From Candidatus Bathyarchaeota archaeon (GTDB lineage Archaea > Thermoproteota > Bathyarchaeia > Bathyarchaeales > SOJC01): a stretch of 9,911 nucleotides of DNA. Shown in pieces: positions 1 to 6,270 of this stretch (positions are counted from its first letter, which is position 1; each line of letters starts with the position of its first letter). Under the pieces are notes generated by a model. The model searched no databases. It saw only the letters and a list, made by a program, of their open reading frames with translations, and was not told the DNA's origin. The position numbers and the translations under genes are program-made. Location of the stretch: positions 1-9,911 of the forward strand of contig DAOWHM010000117.1 in NCBI GenBank assembly GCA_030641425.1, in the 5' to 3' direction.

Positions 1-244
1 CACCTCCTCTAATAGTCACAGGAACATTGCGTTTATTGGCCAGCTCCATAATGGAGACAATCTGTTCTGTGGAACTCGGCGTAATGATGTAATCTGGCTT
101 CCTGAAGCCATATAAGCTGAAAATCTCTTGAGGCAAAGCTGCCATGTCGCTTGAGTAACATAGAATGTCCAGTTTTGAATCCGTAAAACTCTCTTTTCCC
201 ACGATCTTAATGAGTTCATCACTCAAGGTTGAACTATTTGGCAA
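1..244 (-). CDS. FAD-linked oxidase (GlcD-type), N-terminal fragment
   Basis: This is the N-terminal 81 residues of a flavoprotein that continues past the left edge. The visible protein has an N-terminal helical stretch (SDELIKIVGKESF), then PDYIITPSSTEQIVSIMELA, then NKRNVPVTIRGG. That order is typical of the first half of the PCMH-type FAD-binding domain (FAD_binding_4) of D-lactate/glycolate dehydrogenases, where the 'P-x-TIRGGG' strand-turn contacts the FAD pyrophosphate. A TTG start at 244 is chosen because GGAGGA (reverse complement of 251-256) lies 6 nt upstream and an in-frame TAA sits just before it. A second in-frame TTG at 226 lacks an SD. The substrate cannot be told from this fragment; members oxidise 2-hydroxy acids or alkyl ethers and often pass electrons to quinones or partner Fe-S subunits. 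The gene is divergent from the radical SAM operon, so a functional link is uncertain. Confidence 0.82.
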   Translation of the reverse strand, partial: MPNSSTLSDELIKIVGKESFTDSKLDILCYSSDMAALPQEIFSLYGFRKPDYIITPSSTEQIVSIMELANKRNVPVTIRGG

Positions 245-250
245 TTATAG

Positions 251-256
251 TCCTCC
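251..256 (-). promoter_or_regulatory. Shine-Dalgarno of the FAD oxidase, decides its start
   Basis: The minus strand reads GGAGGA here, followed by a 6-nt spacer (CTATAA) and a TTG codon at 244-242. This is close to ideal spacing and supports a start six codons earlier than the other candidate TTG at 226. Confidence 0.7.
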
Positions 257-283
257 GGATTAGAGAGAATCAAGTTCTACAAC

Positions 284-294
284 GTATATTTAAG
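284..294 (-). promoter_or_regulatory. Putative archaeal TATA box for the FAD oxidase
   Basis: The minus strand reads CTTAAATATAC at this site. It lies about 40 nt upstream of the preferred TTG start, which would give a transcription start near 260 and a short leader that still contains the SD. The call rests on composition and spacing only. Confidence 0.45.
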
Positions 295-370
295 AGTAGC
301 GTGTTTTCCTCATATCTTCTATTACCACTCGAATTCACAGATTTTGCCTGCCGGTTCGTTTCGACTAGAA

Positions 371-386
371 TCAAAGGATATAAAAT
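371..386 (+). promoter_or_regulatory. Putative BRE/TATA promoter of the radical SAM operon
   Basis: The sequence TCAAAGGA followed by TATAAAAT (379-386) looks like a purine-rich BRE plus an archaeal TATA box. Expected initiation about 25 nt downstream, near 405-410, would leave a leader of roughly 115 nt before the ATG at 522. That is long for an archaeal mRNA, so the leader may carry regulatory structure. The rest of 245-521 shows no open frame I can support. Confidence 0.5.
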
Positions 387-427
387 CTCGTCTTTCATAT
401 GAACCTAGGTGTATTTTCAGGAGGAAG

Positions 428-503
428 TTCCGTAGGTCGCTTTGGTAGAGCGCGTGGAAATTTAGAAAGTCAGAATTGAAGGACTAAGAGGGAATCAGTC
501 TGA
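428..503 (+). promoter_or_regulatory. Possible structured leader RNA upstream of the radical SAM operon
   Basis: A hairpin can be drawn by eye at 428-459: TTCCGT (428-433) pairs with GTGGAA (454-459) including two G-U pairs, and CGCT (438-441) pairs with AGCG (449-452) around a 7-nt loop. Further down, two mutually exclusive hairpins share bases 499-501: GGACT (481-485) with AGTCT (497-501), and TCAGA (470-474) with TCTGA (499-503). Both end just before the GGAAAGG SD (505-511). Short stems like these can arise by chance, and I match no known riboswitch family. Confidence 0.22.
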
Positions 504-521
504 AGGAAAGGTTTGACAAAG

Positions 522-1712
522 ATGGTTGAGGTGAAAGCGTACAGAGGTCGAGGTTTAGAGATTTGGCTTGAGGTCACAGAGAATAGAATCGAGCTTAAAT
601 CCTCAGGTTGGCTATCGAAATTAGTATTTCCGTTACTGAGAAGAATAAACAAGATGCTAAGATATGAGAAGCCTATCAGAGCAACGGAAAAAGAAGTAGT
701 TTTGAGCACATGGCTTCCGCCGATTCCGAGTGAGCCCTTCCAGAGAGCAATAAAAGCAGAGATTGATATGCTGCTGAAGAAGAGACCCTCACCTCAAGTA
801 GTCTCAATAAATGTTGCTGACTGTACACTCAATTGTGCTGAGTGCAACATAGTTAAACCCGAAAGTGAGGTCACAGCTGAGGAACTGCTGAATTTTCTAG
901 CTCAGATTCAAGATCTTGGAACTGTTTCAATTGGATTTGCAGAAGGTGATCCACTTCTAAGAAAGGATCTTTTCAAGCTCATAGATTGCATAAACAAGAG
1001 GAAGTCTATCATTAGCGTCTTTACTCCAGGCCCACTATTGACAGATGACGTTGCTGCGAGATTGAAAAAACATGGGGTGTACGCTGTAATAACGGGAATC
1101 AAAAGTGCAGTCCCTGAAAAGCACGATGCTTCGAGAGGCTTCAAAGGAGCATTTTACAAGGCTGTGAAAGGGATGCAAAACGCTGTAGACAACGGGCTCC
1201 TTGTTTCAATGCACACACATGTAACGCCATCACTTGTAGAGAGTGGGGAGCTTTTCGATATTTATCAACTAGCTTCGAAAATTAAGGTCCATGAGTTGAC
1301 AATCTGGGACAGCCATCCAACATGGAGTTACAAAGACAGAAAAGATCTTCTATTAGAAAGGAGACATAGAGAAAATATAATAGCACTATACAAAGAAGCG
1401 AACACTTCAAAAGATGGACCAAGAGTCTTCTACAACGCTGTGTTTGAATCCCCGAAATCCTTTGGCTGTATGGCAGGCAGAAGATGGCTAAACTTGATAC
1501 ACTCTGGCGACTTGACCCCTTGCAGTTATGTACCAATCTCTTTTGGGAATATTAAAGATGAAAAAGTAGAGACGATTTGGAGAAGAATGTACAAGTTTAA
1601 AGAATTCCGAAGCAAGAGGCCCTGCGTCATGCTTGATAAAGAGTTCAGATCAAAATATATCGACAGCTTCCCTGCTGCCGACCTCCCAATCAACCATAAA
1701 GATATTATCTGA
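522..1712 (+). CDS. Radical SAM protein 1 (Twitch/SPASM-like), divergent paralogue
   Basis: A 396-residue cytosolic radical SAM enzyme of unassigned reaction. Residues 1-95 form a family-specific N-terminal domain with the motif LPPIPSEPFQR (65-75). The radical SAM [4Fe-4S] site is CTLNCAEC (C101, C105, C108; CxxxCxxC). The C-terminal segment carries C316, C334 and C368 in the context GCMAGRRW and PCSYVPISFGN, as expected for one auxiliary Fe-S cluster. ATG 522 is preferred over TTG 513 because GGAAAGG (505-511) lies 10 nt upstream of it and almost abuts the TTG. It shares its architecture with the proteins at 1720-2925 and 5043-6248. It differs from both at the SAM-binding 'GGEP' position, which reads EGDP (141-144), and in lacking the extra Cys in the cluster loop, so its chemistry may differ or it may act as a partner. 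First gene of a three-gene operon, 7 nt from the next start. Confidence 0.88.
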   Translation: MVEVKAYRGRGLEIWLEVTENRIELKSSGWLSKLVFPLLRRINKMLRYEKPIRATEKEVVLSTWLPPIPSEPFQRAIKAEIDMLLKKRPSPQVVSINVADCTLNCAECNIVKPESEVTAEELLNFLAQIQDLGTVSIGFAEGDPLLRKDLFKLIDCINKRKSIISVFTPGPLLTDDVAARLKKHGVYAVITGIKSAVPEKHDASRGFKGAFYKAVKGMQNAVDNGLLVSMHTHVTPSLVESGELFDIYQLASKIKVHELTIWDSHPTWSYKDRKDLLLERRHRENIIALYKEANTSKDGPRVFYNAVFESPKSFGCMAGRRWLNLIHSGDLTPCSYVPISFGNIKDEKVETIWRRMYKFKEFRSKRPCVMLDKEFRSKYIDSFPAADLPINHKDII

Positions 1713-1719
1713 TTCGGAG

Positions 1720-2925
1720 ATGATTAGCATCGAATTTGTTGCATATGACACAAAACTACTCAAGCTCATTTTTGCATGTGTGGATGGAAAAACAACTATA
1801 AAGGTTGAAGGGCTCCTCTCTCCCCTCCTTAAGAAGATCGAAAAACAGTTTGATCCATACTTAAAATTCCTGCCTGCCCAAATTCGAGGAGGCACACTAT
1901 ATCTTTCAACCACACTCCCACCGATACCTAGTAAACCCTTTGAAAGGCTTGTATACTCTCAGATAAAAAGAGCCTTCCGCTTCCATACTCCTGACAACTT
2001 GACAATTATGGTTACCAAGAGCTGTCAATGTCAATGCAAACATTGCCTTGTTCATAACATGGAAGATGATGCAGAGCTTTCTAAAAATGAGATATTCAGT
2101 GTGATTGACCAAGCTCAGAAGCTTGGTGTATCCCAAATTACATTTGAAGGTGGAGAGCCCACATTGAGAGAAGATCTCTCGGAACTCATTCGGTATATCA
2201 ATAAGACCAAAGCCACTTCGATGGTAGTCACGAATGGTCAGTACTTAACTGAGGACTATGTTCAAAAACTCAAAAAATCTGGATTAGACTACATAAACAT
2301 AAGCATAGACAGCCCCCATCCTCTGGAGCATGATATGTTCAGAGGCGTTTCAGGGCTTTTTATGGATACTGCAAAAGGAATAAGGAACTCAGTAAGGTCT
2401 GGTATTCTCACTGGCATTTTGTATATTGCAAGACCAGGAAACTGTGATAGAGAAACCTTGAAGAAGCTTGTGAGTTTCTGCAAGGAACTCGGGGTCTTTG
2501 AGCTTTTGATTGATAAAATCGTGGCAAGCGGGAGATGGACTGGCAAGGATGTCTTAAATGAAACACAAGAGGAAGATTTAATCAAATTTCAGCAAGATAT
2601 TGCACAAGTTGAGGGAAAGAACCTGATCACTAACTTCTTCCAGTTTAAGAAACCAACTGTTTTTGGTTGCTTTGCTGGCAGAAGATGGTGTTATATTTCT
2701 CCAAGTGGAGAGGTCATGCCTTGTATGCATATTCCTATCTCATTCGGCAATGTAAAACAAGAGAAGTTGTCAGAGATCTGGAGGAAAATTAGAAAGCACC
2801 CGCTCTTCAACAGAAACCCGAAAGCATGTACGTATGAGGAAGCAATGTATAGAGAAAATTATCTAAAGAAAATTATTGGCAAGGGTACATTGCCATATTA
2901 TATAGAAGAGTTGGACCTTGCATGA
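1720..2925 (+). CDS. Radical SAM protein 2 (Twitch/SPASM-like)
   Basis: A 401-residue radical SAM enzyme. The N-terminal domain (1-98) includes LPPIPSKPFERL (67-78). The cluster-binding motif is CQCQCKHC (C102, C106, C109, with an additional C104), and the SAM-binding motif FEGGEPTLRED is intact (142-152). A C-terminal auxiliary-cluster segment has C317, C335 and C370, with GCFAGRRW and PCMHIPISFGN. The frame is open further upstream to 1633, overlapping the previous gene. ATG 1720 is chosen because it lines the N-terminus up with both paralogues and gives the same 401-residue length as the protein at 5043-6248. Its GGAG sits directly against the ATG, so translation may depend on coupling to the upstream stop 7 nt away. 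The reaction is unknown; the architecture resembles MoaA- and SPASM-type enzymes that modify small molecules or peptides. Confidence 0.9.
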   Translation: MISIEFVAYDTKLLKLIFACVDGKTTIKVEGLLSPLLKKIEKQFDPYLKFLPAQIRGGTLYLSTTLPPIPSKPFERLVYSQIKRAFRFHTPDNLTIMVTKSCQCQCKHCLVHNMEDDAELSKNEIFSVIDQAQKLGVSQITFEGGEPTLREDLSELIRYINKTKATSMVVTNGQYLTEDYVQKLKKSGLDYINISIDSPHPLEHDMFRGVSGLFMDTAKGIRNSVRSGILTGILYIARPGNCDRETLKKLVSFCKELGVFELLIDKIVASGRWTGKDVLNETQEEDLIKFQQDIAQVEGKNLITNFFQFKKPTVFGCFAGRRWCYISPSGEVMPCMHIPISFGNVKQEKLSEIWRKIRKHPLFNRNPKACTYEEAMYRENYLKKIIGKGTLPYYIEELDLA

Positions 2926-3926
2926 TTCTGCCTTCTCTTTCACTTGGATTGAAAGCTCTTTGGCAGTTGAAAGTGAAGAATGGACCTATCCTACTTTCTC
3001 ATGGTGTGAATTCAAAATGCAACCTAAAATGTAACTTCTGTCCACATTGGAAAGAAACGAAAAGTGAGATGAGTACAGAAGAAACAATCAAACTCCTCAA
3101 AGAGGCCAAATCTCTGGGGATATCACTTTATAATGCATGGACCACTGAACCCCTCTTACGAAAGGATCTCCCGAAAATTCTTGATTTTGCTCATCACCTT
3201 GGCATGATAACCTCAGCTGTAACTAATGGATTATTGTTGAAAAAGAGGGCAAGAGAGCTTTCAGATCTTGACTATCTTTCAATCTCCGTGGATGGTAGCG
3301 AATCTTATACTTCAATTAGAGGCGTTGAACTGGACAAGGTGCTAGATGGAATTAAAGAAGCAAGAGATAGAGGAATTGCAACTGTAATAAACTGTGTAAT
3401 CAATGAAAAAAACTTGGATGAGATCGAAGAGCTCATACTTACAGCCAGACGTTTGGATGCTTGGATTTCATTTGAGCCAATTCATGAATATGAAGAGGTT
3501 TCTTCGGATGTGTGGGGAAATATAGGCATAAGAAATGTTGGAAAATACAAGAAGATCATTAAAAGGATACTTAAATTGAAGAAACAAGGGTTGCCAATTA
3601 TCAACTCTCGAACCTACCTCACAATGATAAAAAACTTAACCCCGAACTTCAGATGTCAAGCAAGCAACGTAATACTTGATGTTACGTCGGATGGCGGAAT
3701 TGAAAACTGTAGAGTTCACAGAGCAAGCATAGGGGAATTCAAAAACGGATTGAGCAATGCATGGAGGTCCTCAGAGGCCAGCAGGAGAAGAATTACAATG
3801 GAGTGTTCTGGATGTCTTTTTTATGGGTATGCAGAGCTAAGCCTTCTTTTATCCCTGAAACAAGAGGCTTTACAGAATGCTGTCAACATTCTAAAAGGGC
3901 TTAAGAAAATGAAAGATATTTCATGA
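2922..3926 (+). CDS. Radical SAM protein 3 (distinct subfamily, SPASM-like C-terminus)
   Basis: A 334-residue radical SAM enzyme that lacks the long N-terminal domain of its neighbours. Its cluster site begins at C33 (CNLKCNFC; C33, C37, C40). A hydrophobic/basic N-terminus (MILPSLSLGLKALWQLKVKN) precedes the barrel, as in several membrane-lipid-acting radical SAM proteins, so membrane association is possible. The canonical GGEPLL motif reads TTEPLLRKD (74-82). C245, C263, C295 and C298 could hold an auxiliary cluster in a short SPASM-like tail. The ATG overlaps the preceding stop as ATGA, which implies translational coupling and a shared pathway. The last 26 bp overlap the 3' end of the convergent flavoprotein gene. 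Substrate not identifiable. Confidence 0.88.
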   Translation: MILPSLSLGLKALWQLKVKNGPILLSHGVNSKCNLKCNFCPHWKETKSEMSTEETIKLLKEAKSLGISLYNAWTTEPLLRKDLPKILDFAHHLGMITSAVTNGLLLKKRARELSDLDYLSISVDGSESYTSIRGVELDKVLDGIKEARDRGIATVINCVINEKNLDEIEELILTARRLDAWISFEPIHEYEEVSSDVWGNIGIRNVGKYKKIIKRILKLKKQGLPIINSRTYLTMIKNLTPNFRCQASNVILDVTSDGGIENCRVHRASIGEFKNGLSNAWRSSEASRRRITMECSGCLFYGYAELSLLLSLKQEALQNAVNILKGLKKMKDIS

Positions 3927-5043
3927 GTCCTATCAATTTTGGATTCCTCTGCAGAAGAAGAATTCCTAGACTTAAAGAACTTAAGAGAATATTACTGTGT
4001 CTTGCAAGTTCATGGAAAATGTCTACACTTTTTAATGCTCTCACGATCACATCAAGATCTGCATCTGACATCCGTTCCATAGTTGTTAAGCCAAGACGTC
4101 CCGCTCTGTAATGATTTAAGAACAATCTTTTCCAACGCTTTACATATCTCAAGAGGAATCTCTTAGAACAATTCCCCTTAATGACCGCCTCTGCAGCAAT
4201 CTCCCCGCAAAGTATACCAGCAGCCATTCCATAGGCGATACCTGCTTGTCCCGCAGCTCCTCCTACAGCCATAAGATTATTGCTGACTAAATCATTAGGC
4301 ATCGTGATTATTTGGTCCGCTCCTTTCACTATCTTGGTAATCTTAGATTGGTTAAACATTTCTCGTTCCAGGAATTTATCAAAGAAGGTCTTAGGGTTTG
4401 TACCCCTTACAAACACCCCAACGCTTGCTTTACTATCCCCTTTTGGAGAAATTGTAGCTTTCCAGCCTGGTGCAACTTCTTTACCTATGAAGTAATGGAA
4501 GTAGTCTTCATCAATCTCAACATTATCCATCTCCGCCTGAATTGCATATGCAAGGTCTCCTGGATGTTTCATCGTTTTTATTCCTATTCTGTTAATGATT
4601 TCAGAGTTGCCTGAAGCTATTACAAAAATCTCTCCATCATATCTCTTCTGACCATCAGCCTCTCTGACAATTATGCTCTTGCTGTTCACAAATAGAACTT
4701 TAGAGTTAAACTTGATTTCAGCGCCTGCGTTTATTGCCCATCTGGCATAATAAGCATCGAACATTGGTCTATCGATTGAGAACCCTGGAGTTTCAATAGT
4801 TGCTGCTGTTCCAAGAGGAGACACCACGTTCATTCCTTTAACCCTATGAACAATATACTCTGCTCTTGGCTTCAGCCCTACTAACTTAAAAAAACCATCA
4901 AACGAAGTATCTGCTGGACTAGAAGCAGATTCAAAGCTGTTTCTCTGCTCTAACAGCAAAACTCTGGCTCCTCTCTCTGCAGCCTTCCATGAGACCATCA
5001 ATCCAGCTGGACTAGCCCCAACCACAATCACGTCATACTTCAT
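3901..5043 (-). CDS. Geranylgeranyl-reductase-family FAD enzyme
   Basis: A 380-residue flavoprotein of the geranylgeranyl reductase/digeranylgeranylglycerophospholipid reductase family. These enzymes reduce isoprenoid double bonds in archaeal lipids, quinone tails or phytyl chains. The N-terminal dinucleotide-binding motif is VVGASPAG (7-14), with the ribose-binding acid at E32 (LLLEQ). A substrate-pocket segment reads APGWKATISPKGDSKASVGV (191-210), equivalent to the family's 'GGYxWxFPKGxxxANVG'. The second FAD motif is AVGGAAGQAGIAYGMAAG (259-276). The cysteine usually found near residue 45-50 in archaeal reductases is absent (SSPADTSFDG), so the substrate or redox partner may be unusual. 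The ATG overlaps the upstream radical SAM stop (TAATG), so the two are probably co-translated. Beside a prenyltransferase, saturation of an attached prenyl tail is the favoured role (inference). Ordinary archaeol lipid reduction is the alternative. Confidence 0.87.
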   Translation of the reverse strand: MKYDVIVVGASPAGLMVSWKAAERGARVLLLEQRNSFESASSPADTSFDGFFKLVGLKPRAEYIVHRVKGMNVVSPLGTAATIETPGFSIDRPMFDAYYARWAINAGAEIKFNSKVLFVNSKSIIVREADGQKRYDGEIFVIASGNSEIINRIGIKTMKHPGDLAYAIQAEMDNVEIDEDYFHYFIGKEVAPGWKATISPKGDSKASVGVFVRGTNPKTFFDKFLEREMFNQSKITKIVKGADQIITMPNDLVSNNLMAVGGAAGQAGIAYGMAAGILCGEIAAEAVIKGNCSKRFLLRYVKRWKRLFLNHYRAGRLGLTTMERMSDADLDVIVRALKSVDIFHELARHSNILLSSLSLGILLLQRNPKLIGLMKYLSFS

Positions 5044-6248
5044 TATTTTTCTACTCGATAGGGTGCATTTCCTTCTTCAGCTGCTTTACTGACGCTGGGA
5101 AAATATTTCTCTCTATACTGAGGGTCTTTCCACGTGCATGCCTTACCGTCCCTCCTAAACAAAGTATGTTTCCTTATTCTTCTCCAAGCATCTCCTAGGC
5201 TTATGTCACGCACGTTTCCAAAAGATATAGGGATATGGAAACATGGCATGATTTCGCCAGTTGACGAGATCCACACCCATCTATTTCCAGCAAAACATCC
5301 CATGATAGTTGGATCCCGATAAGAGTAAGATGAAGATACCCTGGGACCATTTTTCCTTTTGTTCGTCTTGTCAAGAAACTCAGATATTCTTCTATAATCC
5401 CCTTTCCCCAGAAGATTGTCTTCGAGATATTTCCATCTCCCTCCCGGAACTACCTCATCGATCAAGATCTCATGTACACCAAGAGAACTGCAGTGTTTGT
5501 ATAGATCCTCTAACCTCACGAAATCCGAGTTGAATGGGGTTGCTGTGTACTCGACTACTACAACTAGTCCTTCTTTAACACCAATCTCAGCCCCCAAAGA
5601 AGCTGTTCTGAATATTCCTTTAACTCCTCTGAAATCATCATGCTCCCTAGAGTAAGGACTATCGAGACTGACGTGTAGATACACAAGTCCTGCTTCTTTT
5701 AGTCTTTTCACATAGTCTTCTGTTAAACGTAGGCCATTTGTAATCAGGTGAGTCGAAGCTTTGCTTCTATCAACATACCTTATTAAATCGAATATGTCGG
5801 GTCTAAGTGTTGGCTCTCCGCCTTCAAAGCTCACATGGTAAACTCCAAGTTCAAGGGCTTGGTCGATTACATTATAGAGCTCTTTGGTGGACAAGCATCG
5901 CCCTTTTTTCATTCCATGTACTATACAGTGTTTGCATTTGCATTGGCATTTGGTTGTTGTAAGCAACATTAAGCTTTCAGGCATAGATCGGTGTTGAAGG
6001 ACACGTTTTATCTGCGCCTTCACAAGCCTGTTGAAGGGTCCACTGGGTGTGGGTGGCACGAAATTAGATATTATAACCTGCCCTTTTCGAACAACGGCTA
6101 CTTTTTCAAGTGCGCCTTGAGCATTGAATTTTTCGGTGACTTGTTTTACAAGTTTTGAGAGGGGCCCGCTCATCCTCACTTTGGCACGTCTACCATCCAC
6201 GTCAAGGAAAATCTCAAACCCTAGACTTTTGTAGATTAGTAGTCTCAA
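5043..6248 (-). CDS. Radical SAM protein 4 (Twitch/SPASM-like), paralogue of protein 2
   Basis: A 401-residue radical SAM enzyme, clearly homologous to the protein at 1720-2925 over its whole length. The N-terminal domain contains FVPPTPSGPFNRLV (63-76). The cluster motif is CQCKCKHC (C101, C105, C108, extra C103), followed by FEGGEPTLR (141-149). The auxiliary-cluster cysteines are C318, C336 and C371, within GCFAGNRW and PCFHIPISFGN. The frame extends to a TTG at 6284 overlapping the prenyltransferase. I place the start at TTG 6248 because GGAG lies 8 nt upstream, the N-terminus then matches the paralogues, and the length equals that of protein 2. It sits between the prenyltransferase (22-nt gap) and the flavoprotein (1-nt overlap). 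A step on the molecule that is prenylated is therefore plausible, but the reaction is unknown. Confidence 0.9.
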   Translation of the reverse strand: MRLLIYKSLGFEIFLDVDGRRAKVRMSGPLSKLVKQVTEKFNAQGALEKVAVVRKGQVIISNFVPPTPSGPFNRLVKAQIKRVLQHRSMPESLMLLTTTKCQCKCKHCIVHGMKKGRCLSTKELYNVIDQALELGVYHVSFEGGEPTLRPDIFDLIRYVDRSKASTHLITNGLRLTEDYVKRLKEAGLVYLHVSLDSPYSREHDDFRGVKGIFRTASLGAEIGVKEGLVVVVEYTATPFNSDFVRLEDLYKHCSSLGVHEILIDEVVPGGRWKYLEDNLLGKGDYRRISEFLDKTNKRKNGPRVSSSYSYRDPTIMGCFAGNRWVWISSTGEIMPCFHIPISFGNVRDISLGDAWRRIRKHTLFRRDGKACTWKDPQYREKYFPSVSKAAEEGNAPYRVEK

Positions 6249-6256
6249 GTTTAGGT

Positions 6257-6263
6257 CTCCTCT
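6257..6263 (-). promoter_or_regulatory. Shine-Dalgarno that fixes the start of radical SAM protein 4
   Basis: The minus strand reads AGAGGAG here, with 8 nt between GGAG and the TTG at 6248-6246. The longer frame from TTG 6284 has no comparable SD and would add 12 residues not matched in the paralogues. Confidence 0.65.
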
Positions 6264-6270
6264 TGTTCTA

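Noticed and set aside
16..222. 68-residue minus-strand open frame
   Set aside because: It overlaps the FAD-oxidase gene out of frame. The neighbouring minus frame gives recognisable flavoprotein sequence (PDYIITPSSTEQ..., VTIRGG) and has the SD.
428..459. tRNA-like segment (GGTCGCTTTGGTAGAGCGC resembles a D-arm)
   Set aside because: No matching anticodon stem, no GTTCRA-type T-loop and no 3' acceptor strand follow, so it is not a tRNA gene.
513..521. TTG 513 as the start of the first radical SAM gene
   Set aside because: The GGAAAGG SD ends at 511, leaving one base of spacing. ATG 522 has normal spacing and aligns with the paralogues.
1633..1719. N-terminal extension of radical SAM protein 2 into the previous gene
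   Set aside because: The added 29 residues have no counterpart in the paralogues, and the overlap with the upstream gene would be 80 nt.
3923..5655. Several plus-strand open frames of 62-100 residues
   Set aside because: All lie antisense within the flavoprotein and radical SAM protein 4, which have strong family motifs.
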